This document shows positions 16,694 through 24,149 of a stretch of DNA of 64,000 bases, in pieces. Below the pieces are notes generated by a model. It saw only the letters and a program-made list of their open reading frames with translations, was not told the DNA's origin and searched no databases. The stretch is taken from assembly GCA_016841245.1 (NCBI GenBank), contig JAENZN010000013.1, forward strand, positions 31,728 through 95,727, given 5' to 3'. Both the position numbers and the translations under genes were made by a program. Source of the stretch: Syntrophomonas sp. Its GTDB lineage: Bacteria; Bacillota; Syntrophomonadia; Syntrophomonadales; Syntrophomonadaceae. Numbering within the stretch: position 1 is the stretch's first letter; every line of letters begins with the position of its first letter.

Positions 16694-17455
16694 CTATTCG
16701 CAGGCCAGCAAAGCTGCCCCCAGTGCTCCCGTAAACTGACATAAATCAGGTATTATTATGTCACAGTTAAGCTCTTCACTGAGAGCTCTTCTTACTCCGT
16801 TATTTATGGCTACTCCACCGGTAAAGGCTATCTTTTCTTGTATGCCCATTCTGCGGGCCATGGCCGACACCCGCTTTCCTACCGATTGATGAAGACCGGC
16901 AATCACACCATTCCGTGATATACCGCTGGCAATCAGCCCTATTATTTCTGATTCCGCAAACACCGTACACATACTGTTAATACTTATCATCTGCGATCTG
17001 TCTTCGGCCAGAGCCAATTCGCTGACATCCATTCCCAGAGCGGTAGCGGTTACCTGCAGAAACCGACCGGTACCAGCAGCACATTTATCGTTCATAGCAA
17101 AATCAACTACCTGACCGGTTCCATTAACTTTGATAACCTTACTATCCTGGCCGCCTATATCAATTATCGTTCTCACCTCCGGATGCATTATGGACACTCC
17201 CCGGGCATGACATTTTATTTCTGTTATCGTCTTATCGGCATCAGGAATAGCTATCCGTCCATATCCAGTGGCATAGATCCTGCTAATATCTGAGCGTTCC
17301 AGACCGGCATGGTATACAAGTTTTTCAATTAGCTGTCCAGCTGCCTCACGGGGACTCCAGCCGGTTGGCAGTATTTCTCGATAATGTTGGTTATTATCAT
17401 GGATCAGCACCCCTTTGGATGCGGTGGAACCAATATCAAGACCGATACCCACCAT
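16694..17455 (-). CDS. 2-hydroxyacyl-CoA dehydratase-type activase (BadF/HgdC/YjiL family)
   Basis: 253 residues, the compact activase size. It has the actin-like ATPase fold: phosphate-1 motif GLDIGSTASKGVL at the N-terminus, IDIGGQDSKVI (about 98-108), and two Cys, C125 in NDKCAAGTG and C163 in NSMCTVF, that in this family jointly bind one [4Fe-4S] cluster across the homodimer interface. It uses ATP hydrolysis to push a low-potential electron into a partner iron-sulfur protein. The partner is evidently the divergently transcribed gene at 17906. It starts at ATG 17455 after a leader with a candidate extended -10 (TGCTATAAT) near 17544-17551. Confidence 0.93.
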   Translation of the reverse strand: MVGIGLDIGSTASKGVLIHDNNQHYREILPTGWSPREAAGQLIEKLVYHAGLERSDISRIYATGYGRIAIPDADKTITEIKCHARGVSIMHPEVRTIIDIGGQDSKVIKVNGTGQVVDFAMNDKCAAGTGRFLQVTATALGMDVSELALAEDRSQMISINSMCTVFAESEIIGLIASGISRNGVIAGLHQSVGKRVSAMARRMGIQEKIAFTGGVAINNGVRRALSEELNCDIIIPDLCQFTGALGAALLACE

Positions 17456-17905
17456 TTTAGATCAACTCCTGTCTGAAATAATATGGGTTCTGTGAGTAGA
17501 CTATAATGTTTAATTATAGTTAAAATTATTTTTTTGCAGTACCATTATAGCACAGCATTAATTATTGTGCTTATTCTGCTTACAGTGGTAAGTTTTCGGC
17601 AGATGAGAGAACATAAATTTTTCAGCCTTTTCACTATAATATTAATAATTCAGCTTGAATACATGTACTTCCAACCCTCTGATGTTTCATTATTTTAAGG
17701 CAGCTATCACCAGATATCTTATTCTGCAGTAGCTGTAAAAAGGCAGCAGCCGGTCCCTTCTCATTTCCTCACCTTATTACTTTTGGTTATACACTTAATC
17801 TGTTATTGTTATTATTATTATCCGTTGGTAAAATACTATTGTAGTTACTTGTTTGTTTTTTTAACTAATTGTTATTTTTTGTCATATAGTGGAGGTGTAG
17901 TATTA
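17456..17905. promoter_or_regulatory. Divergent promoter region between activase and dehydratase-like gene
   Basis: 450 nt, AT-rich. On the minus strand TGCTATAAT (about 17544-17551) is an extended -10 candidate for the activase. A palindrome ACTATAA-N7-TTATAGT at 17500-17520 could be an operator. TTTTTTTGCAGTA near 17530 resembles the end of the dispersed repeat. The plus-strand promoter for the gene at 17906 is not obvious. Confidence 0.4.
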
Positions 17906-19189
17906 ATGGCAACATATCAGGAAATCAGACAGATGTGGTCTGATGTAGGCATGGACCTTGATAAGCATGACGGATTTTTAAATACTTTTCCTGGTATTTA
18001 TAAGAGGATTATTCAACCGCAGGAAGGCCGACCAGATAAAATTGATTATTTTAGCAAGGTAGTTACCAGCGTACATGGTCGTCGCCCTTACGAGCTTTTT
18101 AAACATAAGCAGAACGGGGGCAAGGTTTTCGGTACTTACTGCGTTTATGTTCCAGATGAAATTCTCCTGGCCTTAAACGGTGTTAGTACAGGCTTATGCG
18201 GCGGAGACCAATTCTGGGTACCAGGCGGAGAAAAATTTCTTCCGGCGAATACCTGTCCCTTGATCAAATCATCTATGGGCTCCCGCATGGATAGAACCAG
18301 TCCTTTCTGCCAGGTAGCGGATATGTTTATTGGTGAAGCAACCTGCGATGGAAAGAAAAAAGCCTGGGAAATTCTAGCCCAGGATGTTCCCATGCATATT
18401 ATGGAAGTACCGCAGATGAAAAGAGAAAAAGATATCCAGCGCTTTGCCGAGGAAATATGGCAGCTAGTTGAAATAGCACAGAATTTGACCGGAAACCAGC
18501 TGAATTATGATACTCTGGCCCAAAGCATCATAACCATTAACAATAAACGAAGAGCTCTCAAGCGTCTTAATAGAACCCGTCAGGCATCTCCGGTACCCAT
18601 CAGCGGCAAAGATGCCCTCATGGTCATCCAGGTAGCATTCTATGATGACCCGATTCGTTTTGCAGAGATGACCAATATTCTCTGTGATGAATTAGAAGAA
18701 AGGATAATCAAAAAAGAAGGTCCTTTTGCAGCTGATATTCCTCGTATATTGGTGACCGGAACGCCGATGGCTCTGCCCAACTGGAAACTGCATCACCTGG
18801 TTGAGACTTCAGGTGCGGTAGTGGTTTGTGAAGAATCCTGTACTGGTACCCGTTATTTCGAAGAGTTGGTAGAAGAAGATAGCACCGACCTGAATGGACA
18901 GATTATGGCATTAGCAGAGCGGTACATGAAAACCAACTGTGCTTGTTTTACTCCTAATCAGGCCCGTACTGAAGATATTATTCGATATGCTAAAGAGTAT
19001 AAAGCAGATGGAATCATAGATTATACCTTGCAGTTCTGCGGTTTATATTCTACTGAAAGTTACCTGCTCAGATCAGCATTAAAAAATGAGGCAATACCAT
19101 TCCTGCACATTGAAACTGATTACAGTGAACAGGATTCTGAGCAGCTGAGAACCAGAATAGAAGCTTTCATAGAAATGCTGAGAGATTAG
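17906..19189 (+). CDS. Double-cubane-cluster-type anaerobic reductase / 2-hydroxyacyl-CoA dehydratase family (YjiM-like)
   Basis: 427 residues. It resembles the single-subunit branch of the 2-hydroxyacyl-CoA dehydratase family (E. coli YjiM; double-cubane cluster protein of Carboxydothermus). Cys-containing motifs in order are FGTYCVYVPDE, NTCPLIKSSMGS, EATCDGKKKAW, EESCTGTRYF, KTNCACFTPNQ and LQFCGLYSTES, with the family's closing ETDYS...QLRTRIEAFIEML. These Cys would hold one or two iron-sulfur clusters, including a possible [8Fe-9S] double cubane. The longest frame starts upstream at 17783, but GGAGGTG lies just before the ATG at 17906. Electrons should come from the divergent activase. 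The natural substrate of this branch is unknown. Confidence 0.9.
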   Translation: MATYQEIRQMWSDVGMDLDKHDGFLNTFPGIYKRIIQPQEGRPDKIDYFSKVVTSVHGRRPYELFKHKQNGGKVFGTYCVYVPDEILLALNGVSTGLCGGDQFWVPGGEKFLPANTCPLIKSSMGSRMDRTSPFCQVADMFIGEATCDGKKKAWEILAQDVPMHIMEVPQMKREKDIQRFAEEIWQLVEIAQNLTGNQLNYDTLAQSIITINNKRRALKRLNRTRQASPVPISGKDALMVIQVAFYDDPIRFAEMTNILCDELEERIIKKEGPFAADIPRILVTGTPMALPNWKLHHLVETSGAVVVCEESCTGTRYFEELVEEDSTDLNGQIMALAERYMKTNCACFTPNQARTEDIIRYAKEYKADGIIDYTLQFCGLYSTESYLLRSALKNEAIPFLHIETDYSEQDSEQLRTRIEAFIEMLRD

Positions 19190-19302
19190 AAAGTCCGGTG
19201 CGTTCAAAAGGGACGGCCTTTTAACACCCTACTAAAATAACAGCTGGCAAATGGAACCGCGTGTGCCGGTTAGGTATCCCCAGTATCAACATAAGATAGC
19301 AA

Positions 19303-19357
19303 ACCGATGACAGAAGCCCTTTACAGGAACCACCCCGTACCGGTCTTTTGTCATCGG
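19303..19357. repeat. Inverted repeat ACCGATGACAGAAG / CTTTTGTCATCGGT
   Basis: Arms 19303-19318 and 19341-19357 pair almost fully. The motif CCGATGACA-RAA recurs in the nested palindromic element at 20496-20689, so both belong to one small repeat family. Confidence 0.5.
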
Positions 19358-19362
19358 TCTGA

Positions 19363-19395
19363 AATCCCCGGATACATCCCGGGGATTATTATTTC
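19363..19395 (+). terminator. Terminator after the dehydratase-like gene
   Basis: Perfect 9-bp stem AATCCCCGG / CCGGGGATT with a 7-nt loop, followed by ATTATTTCTTTT. Confidence 0.75.
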
Positions 19396-19404
19396 TTTTA
19401 GTTA

Positions 19405-19557
19405 TTACACTTCATTACAGAGTTCTTCTGCCAGTCGTTTGCTCTGTTCCGACAATCGCATCGCCAGGTCAGCTGCATCTTTATGCCGACCAGTAATTAA
19501 TGTTGATGCCAGATCAGCCAGAATATTTTTTATTTCCAAAAACAATTTGGTTATCAT
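19405..19557 (-). CDS. Small helical protein of unknown function (50 aa)
   Basis: A 50-codon frame begins at ATG 19557, preceded by AAAGAGGTGGGTTTT, a strong ribosome-binding site, and ends at TAA 19405. The peptide starts MITKLFLEIKNILADL and ends with LSEQSKRLAEELCNEV; it is predicted all-helical and amphipathic, with one Cys. No family is recognised. A distant likeness to Spo0E-type small phosphatase regulators (leucine-spaced helix with LSEQ) is too weak to claim. It faces away from exonuclease III and converges on the dehydratase-like gene's terminator. Confidence 0.55.
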   Translation of the reverse strand: MITKLFLEIKNILADLASTLITGRHKDAADLAMRLSEQSKRLAEELCNEV

Positions 19558-19686
19558 AAAACCCACCTCTTTATGAGTGATCAATTACTTAACGCAACTT
19601 TATTTTATTGTATTATACAACATATTGATATACAATATTATAATATTTTTATACTTTGGTCAGTCCCCTTACTACTGCAGCATTTA

Positions 19687-20457
19687 TCATGCTTCTATCT
19701 CCAAATCCAACCGGATAGGACAGTGGTCAGATCCCATAACCACATCTAATATTCTGCAATCCCGCACGTGTTTAATCAGTTCCTGGCTTACATAAAAATA
19801 ATCGATTCGCCATCCCGCATTTCTTTCTCTGGCCATGGTTCGATAACTCCACCATGAATACTGAATTTTATCCGGGAACAGGTGTCTAAATGCATCCACA
19901 TATCCCCTGTCCAGGAAAGCATCCAGGGCCGCTCTTTCTACCGGCAAAAATCCAGACCGGGTTTCATTGGCTTTAGGGTTTTTAAGATCAATTTCATGAT
20001 GAGCAGTATTGAAATCACCACAAATGATCAATCGCGGCTGTATTTTCTTCAAGCTCTCACAAAATTCTATTACTTCATCATAGAAACGCAGCTTGTATTT
20101 TAACCTGGCCTGGTTCTGCTGCCCATTAGGAAAATAAATGTTCAGTAGTGTGAAATCATCGTGGGTAGTGATAATAACCCGACCCTCATTGTCAAATTCT
20201 TCCACCCCTAAACCACATTCTACCACCAGGGGCAGTTTCTTAACGTAAGTTGCTACTCCACTGTAACCCCTGCGTTTAGCGGCATTCCAGTAACTGGTAT
20301 ATCCCGGGAGGTCCAGAAGTTCTTTCGCGAGCTGATCGGGATGGGCCTTGGTTTCCTGCAGGCATAATATATCCGGCGACTCAGTTCTTACCCAATCAAG
20401 AAATCCTTTTTTACCAGCCGCTCTAATTCCATTTACGTTCCATGAACAGATTTGCAA
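19687..20457 (-). CDS. xth: Exodeoxyribonuclease III / AP endonuclease
   Basis: 256 residues from the preferred start. It has the full exonuclease III fold: CSWNVNGIRA near the N-terminus, CLQETKA (metal-binding Glu), GVATYVKK, LNIYFPNGQ, CGDFNTAHHEIDL (catalytic Asp and Asn), YSWWSYR, and the closing GSDHCPI with the catalytic Asp-His pair. It repairs abasic sites and 3'-blocked ends. The longest frame reaches 20568 but crosses a palindromic repeat. TTG at 20457 with GGGGAGAGTGAGAAT upstream gives the normal family N-terminus (LQICSWNVNG). It is a single gene between hairpin-bounded neighbours. Confidence 0.95.
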   Translation of the reverse strand: MQICSWNVNGIRAAGKKGFLDWVRTESPDILCLQETKAHPDQLAKELLDLPGYTSYWNAAKRRGYSGVATYVKKLPLVVECGLGVEEFDNEGRVIITTHDDFTLLNIYFPNGQQNQARLKYKLRFYDEVIEFCESLKKIQPRLIICGDFNTAHHEIDLKNPKANETRSGFLPVERAALDAFLDRGYVDAFRHLFPDKIQYSWWSYRTMARERNAGWRIDYFYVSQELIKHVRDCRILDVVMGSDHCPIRLDLEIEA

Positions 20458-20495
20458 ATTCTCACTCTCCCCTGGTTGACCTATATTAAGTAAAA

Positions 20496-20689
20496 AGCCG
20501 GGGACTCCACCCCGGCTCAGCCCGACGACAAAACCGAATCTCTGCGTTATTTCAAAAACCCCGCTCAATCAGCGTACTTAAGTACGCCTCAATCGCGGGC
20601 TTTTTTTATGCCTTGACCTCCGGTTCTGTCATCGGGCTGGCATTTTATCAACTTTGTCGATAAACTAAGCCGGGGACTCCACCCCGGCT
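20496..20689. repeat. Nested palindromic element between mrp and xth
   Basis: Two identical 22-nt hairpins AGCCGGGGACTCCACCCCGG(CT) occur at 20496-20517 and 20668-20689. Inside them AGCCCGACGACAAAACCG pairs with CGGTTCTGTCATCGGGCT. In the centre CCCGC...GCGTACTT/AAGTACGC...GCGGG forms a hairpin with T-runs on both sides (20554-20607), so the element probably also works as a bidirectional terminator. Confidence 0.7.
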
Positions 20690-20704
20690 TGGTATACCTT
20701 TATT

Positions 20705-21550
20705 TTACGGTAATTTGACTATAATCTTGCTTATTATGTTTTCCATTTCATCTGACGAATACTCTTCAATTTTTCCTGCGTCAACCAGCTGATTCAGTTT
20801 GATGTCCCAGGGCAAACTTCCCAGGTAATCTATACCAGCTTCGCGAGCAACGGTTTCTCCCTGGTTCTGGCCAAATATTTCAATTATCTCATTGCAGTGA
20901 GGACAAATAGCGTGGCTCATATTTTCAACAATTCCCAGAATGGGTATATTCATCTTCTGGGTCATCTTGATAGTTTTCTTTACTACCATAAAGGCCAGAT
21001 CCTGTGGAGATGATACTATAACTATTCCATTTACCGGCAGGGATTGCATTACGGTTAACGGTACATCACCAGTACCTGGGGGAAGATCCACTATCATATA
21101 GTCAAGATCTCTCCAGTCAACTTCACCCCAAAATTGGTTGACTGCTCCAGCCAGAAGCGGACCTCTCCAGATAACAGGATCATCCTCATTAGGAAGAAAG
21201 AAATTAATAGACATCAATTTTATTCCCAGCCGGGTAGTAGGAGGTATTATTCCATATTCTGATGCCAGCATTCCAGTATCTTTACTTACACCAAACGCTT
21301 TGGGCTGGCTGGGTCCGGTTATGTCAGCATCCAGAACCCCAACCGTTTTGCCCTGTCTGGCCAGGCTGGTGGCTATTAATCCAGTAACCGAGGATTTTCC
21401 TACTCCCCCTTTACCGCTCATAACCACGATTACATTGCGAATGTTATTAAATGCCCCCAGAAGGCTTTTATCCTGCTTAGCTTCCCCACACTCTGCGGGA
21501 TCTAAATTACAGTTTCCACTAGAAGCACAGCTGCCGCATTGTTCCGACAT
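20705..21550 (-). CDS. Mrp/NBP35-family iron-sulfur cluster carrier ATPase
   Basis: 281 residues. An N-terminal Cys cluster (C5, C8, C14, C21 in the first 22 residues) precedes a deviant Walker A GKGGVGKSS, then DADITGPSQPKAFG, WRGPLL, DYMIVDLPPGTGD and a C..C pair (ICPHCNEI) used for bridging Fe-S binding. Members bind and deliver [4Fe-4S] clusters to apoproteins as dimers. In an organism rich in Fe-S enzymes this is a housekeeping maturation factor. The frame can be extended to 21592, but ATG 21550 with AAGGGG 7-8 nt upstream is preferred. It is likely monocistronic. Confidence 0.94.
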   Translation of the reverse strand: MSEQCGSCASSGNCNLDPAECGEAKQDKSLLGAFNNIRNVIVVMSGKGGVGKSSVTGLIATSLARQGKTVGVLDADITGPSQPKAFGVSKDTGMLASEYGIIPPTTRLGIKLMSINFFLPNEDDPVIWRGPLLAGAVNQFWGEVDWRDLDYMIVDLPPGTGDVPLTVMQSLPVNGIVIVSSPQDLAFMVVKKTIKMTQKMNIPILGIVENMSHAICPHCNEIIEIFGQNQGETVAREAGIDYLGSLPWDIKLNQLVDAGKIEEYSSDEMENIISKIIVKLP

Positions 21551-21653
21551 TTTCATTCCCCTTTCCAATAATAATTCATTTCTATTATACACCCTTCATC
21601 CTGTTTTTTAACAAGTATTTAAGGCATATGTCCTTTTGTTGTTTCTGATATCT

Positions 21654-22100
21654 TCATATCATTTTAACCAGACCTTGTATAAGACGTATAAATTCTTGCT
21701 TAAACCGAAGATCATCCTGGGGAGTCCTCTTTTTGTTGCGGGCCGTTTTTATTCTTGATTCTCTGGCCTTCTGATTAACATATCTCTGCATCAATAGGTT
21801 ATCAATATTCTCCTTAGTATATATCCTGCCTCCAGGGTGGATAGCCCCGATACCTTTCTCCAGTACCATAGCGGCCAATCCATAATCCTGGGTTACCACT
21901 ATATCTCCTGGTACGGCTTTATTTACAATAGCTATATCAACCGACTGTGAGTACGAATCCACCATCAATACCTGAGCATAAGAGCTCTTTATACCATGAT
22001 GATGATTACTTACCATCAATACTCCTATTTTATATTGTTTGGCAACTTCTTCAATAATATTCTTTACCGGACAGGCATCTGCATCAACTAATATCCTCAT
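21654..22100 (-). CDS. YaiI/YqxD (DUF188) family protein
   Basis: 148 residues, full length for the family. It starts MRILVDADACPVKNII and has the conserved DIVVTQDYGLA and GGRIYTKENID segments, with a basic helix near the end. The fold is predicted to be PIN-like with acidic residues (D7, D9) that suggest a nuclease, but no activity is established. It stands alone, with the promoter side towards 22101-22340. Confidence 0.92.
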   Translation of the reverse strand: MRILVDADACPVKNIIEEVAKQYKIGVLMVSNHHHGIKSSYAQVLMVDSYSQSVDIAIVNKAVPGDIVVTQDYGLAAMVLEKGIGAIHPGGRIYTKENIDNLLMQRYVNQKARESRIKTARNKKRTPQDDLRFKQEFIRLIQGLVKMI

Positions 22101-22370
22101 AATTGTTCCCCTTCAAAGAATAATGTTTGTACCTGTAAACAGGGGTCAGTTTGACCAGTAATATCCTTCCCAGCCTGCCTGCCTGATATTTCATAAGGCG
22201 CCTCCATTGTGTTTTGTAACAGTTTAGCATATATATGGAAGCAATTTCATCTTACCGGAAAATAATTTCGATTTAATCGCTGGTTATCCTATCAAAATGA
22301 ACTCTCTTGGTGTAAGCTTTTAATAAACTGGACGTAATAAATGTTGAACGGATTTGGGGAGCTGATTGTT

Positions 22371-22964
22371 TTGACAAGTGACGAACTACTCGCCAGTAAA
22401 TCTCTGGACGGCGACCTGGCAGCTTTTGAAGAACTGGTTAACCGCTTCAAAAACCGGGTATTCGCATTGGTTTACAGGATAGTAGGCCAGCACCAGGAAG
22501 CAGAAGATGTAACCCAGGATGTTTTCCTAACGGTGTATGAAAAGTTGTATCAGTATGATAACAGCAAAAAATTTGCGCCCTGGATTTTTCGTATTGCTAC
22601 CAATGCGAGTATTAGTGCATTACGAAGGAAAAAGAAGGTGGTAATACTTAATTTTGATGAAAGCTATCCCAGTAATTATGAACTTAATAATGCTTCGTTC
22701 TTAACTGACCCCCAATTGATGTTCGAGCGCAAAGAGCTGGAAAAAGAAATATCAGCTGCGATCATGAAACTGCCGGAAAACTACCGGGCTGTGATTACGC
22801 TTAGATATCACTTAGATTTAGACAATCAGGAGATCGCTGATATCCTGGATATAAACCGAGAAAATGTTGAGGTTAGGATTCACCGAGCCCGTAAAGCCCT
22901 GAGAAAAATTATCCTGCAGCAGAAGGAAGAAAGGGGGATGAAGCTTGAATTGTCAGCAAATTGA
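22371..22964 (+). CDS. ECF-type RNA polymerase sigma factor
   Basis: 197 residues. Region 2 includes FEELVNRFKNRVFALVYRI, EAEDVTQDVFLTVYE and PWIFRIATN; region 4 includes LPENYRAVITLRYHLDLDN and the helix-turn-helix NQEIADILDINRENVEVRIHRARKAL. This is a SigW-like extracytoplasmic-function sigma factor. The frame opens at ATG 22341, but TTG 22371 with GGGGA about 10 nt upstream starts the usual N-terminus. Its 3' end overlaps the anti-sigma gene by 20 nt, the normal translationally coupled arrangement. The signal is unknown, presumably envelope stress. Confidence 0.92.
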   Translation: MTSDELLASKSLDGDLAAFEELVNRFKNRVFALVYRIVGQHQEAEDVTQDVFLTVYEKLYQYDNSKKFAPWIFRIATNASISALRRKKKVVILNFDESYPSNYELNNASFLTDPQLMFERKELEKEISAAIMKLPENYRAVITLRYHLDLDNQEIADILDINRENVEVRIHRARKALRKIILQQKEERGMKLELSAN

Positions 22965-24021
22965 TGAATATTTATTCGCCTATTGTGATGAAAAACTATC
23001 CCCTGAACTCCGTTCCTTAATCGATGAGCACCTGGATAGTTGTGAGACCTGTCAAAACATGGTTAGAATGGCTAAGATGGAAAGCCAGATCCTGGCTGAT
23101 ACTACAGACATTCCCCTCTTAAGTGAAGATTTTACCAGCCAGGTGATGCACTCTATTTTTGATCAGCCCTCAACTCCGGCTGGGGCTTCCTCAGCAGGTT
23201 TGCTGGCCAGGCTGAGCCAATATCGATTGTACATCGGCGGGACCGCTGCAGCTGCAGTTATCTTGCTGGTCCTTTACCTGCCTGGCTTCATACCATTGAA
23301 TACCAATCTAGATTCAAGCAAATTAGCTGATCGTTCAATTACTGGTGAATCTGCTCCTGAACAAGTGGCAGATATTCCACTTCCCGATGTTAAAACCCTG
23401 GAAACCGATTATGGTAATTCTGCTTCTGTCGTGCAGGATGATTGCTTGGCTGATAAAATTTCAACACCAACTCCCCCTGCTTCTTCTGCTGATAATACTG
23501 CTGAAGAAAAGCAAAAACTGTCTTCAGAAATTGATAACAGCAAGGATAGCCATACTACTTCAGCCGTTAAACAGAATGATCAGTATTACACATTAACGTT
23601 ACCTGAAGGGTCTGAACTTATTGACCAGGATTTGAATGAATCAGAATTAGATTTACTCTCACTGTCCCCCAGCAATCTCCCGACGGAATATAGATTAGAA
23701 AAAATTATTAATACCAGCTACAATGCAATAACATATGTATATAGTAATACAGTTAATAATGACGCCCTGGAAATCACGGTCGCCCTGGCATATAATGCTG
23801 ATATCACCCAACAGTCTCTGGCAGGCAGGTCAGGTGAGGGCACTGATCAGAAATACGTCCGCTCAGGGGATGCTTTACTTAATACTGCTAATACCAGCAT
23901 ATCCTATCAAGGTCATTCTTTTGAGATTAACCTGAAGGCAGCTATGCCCCTGGATAAGCTGCAGGAGCTAGCTAATTCTATAAAATTCCAGGAGGCTTTG
24001 CCCGATGAACTAATCGATTAA
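22945..24021 (+). CDS. Anti-sigma factor with zinc-finger (zf-HC2) and one membrane span
   Basis: 358 residues starting at TTG 22945, which has AAGGGGG upstream. The N-terminus is an anti-sigma zinc-binding domain (MNCQQIDEYL, then H..SCETCQ, the HxxxCxxC motif). A single membrane span lies at about 94-114 (IGGTAAAAVILLVLYLPGF), followed by a Ser/Thr/Pro-rich linker and a C-terminal extracytoplasmic domain of about 150 residues. It should hold the overlapping sigma factor at the membrane until regulated proteolysis releases it. The extracytoplasmic domain resembles outer-carrier-protein-like folds only loosely. Confidence 0.88.
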   Translation: MNCQQIDEYLFAYCDEKLSPELRSLIDEHLDSCETCQNMVRMAKMESQILADTTDIPLLSEDFTSQVMHSIFDQPSTPAGASSAGLLARLSQYRLYIGGTAAAAVILLVLYLPGFIPLNTNLDSSKLADRSITGESAPEQVADIPLPDVKTLETDYGNSASVVQDDCLADKISTPTPPASSADNTAEEKQKLSSEIDNSKDSHTTSAVKQNDQYYTLTLPEGSELIDQDLNESELDLLSLSPSNLPTEYRLEKIINTSYNAITYVYSNTVNNDALEITVALAYNADITQQSLAGRSGEGTDQKYVRSGDALLNTANTSISYQGHSFEINLKAAMPLDKLQELANSIKFQEALPDELID

Positions 24022-24148
24022 TCGATCTAAAAATATAGTATATTCTCTGATCCTTAGCAGCATCTTGCTGATGGTTTCATGTCAGGAATCATTCCCTATT
24101 TACAAAAAGGCCCGCTGTGTTTATTACAGCAGGCCTTTAATTTCATAA
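24005..24148 (+). pseudogene. Broken lipoprotein gene remnant in the sigma/anti-sigma operon
   Basis: AGGAGG followed 9 nt later by ATG 24005 starts a frame that stops after two codons. The same frame then continues as a textbook lipoprotein signal sequence (NRSKNIVYSLILSSILLMVS then C, an LMVSC lipobox), and runs only to TAA 24146-24148, straight through the terminator hairpin. It looks like the 5' end of a third operon gene that was truncated and then lost its start region. Confidence 0.45.
24104..24140. terminator. Bidirectional terminator between the sigma operon and EF-G
   Basis: AAAGGCCCGCTGT / ACAGCAGGCCTTT stem with one mismatch and a 7-nt loop. T-runs follow on the minus side (TTTTTGTAAAT), and a T/A-rich run follows on the plus side. 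It is 10 nt past the EF-G stop. Confidence 0.82.
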
Positions 24149-24149
24149 T

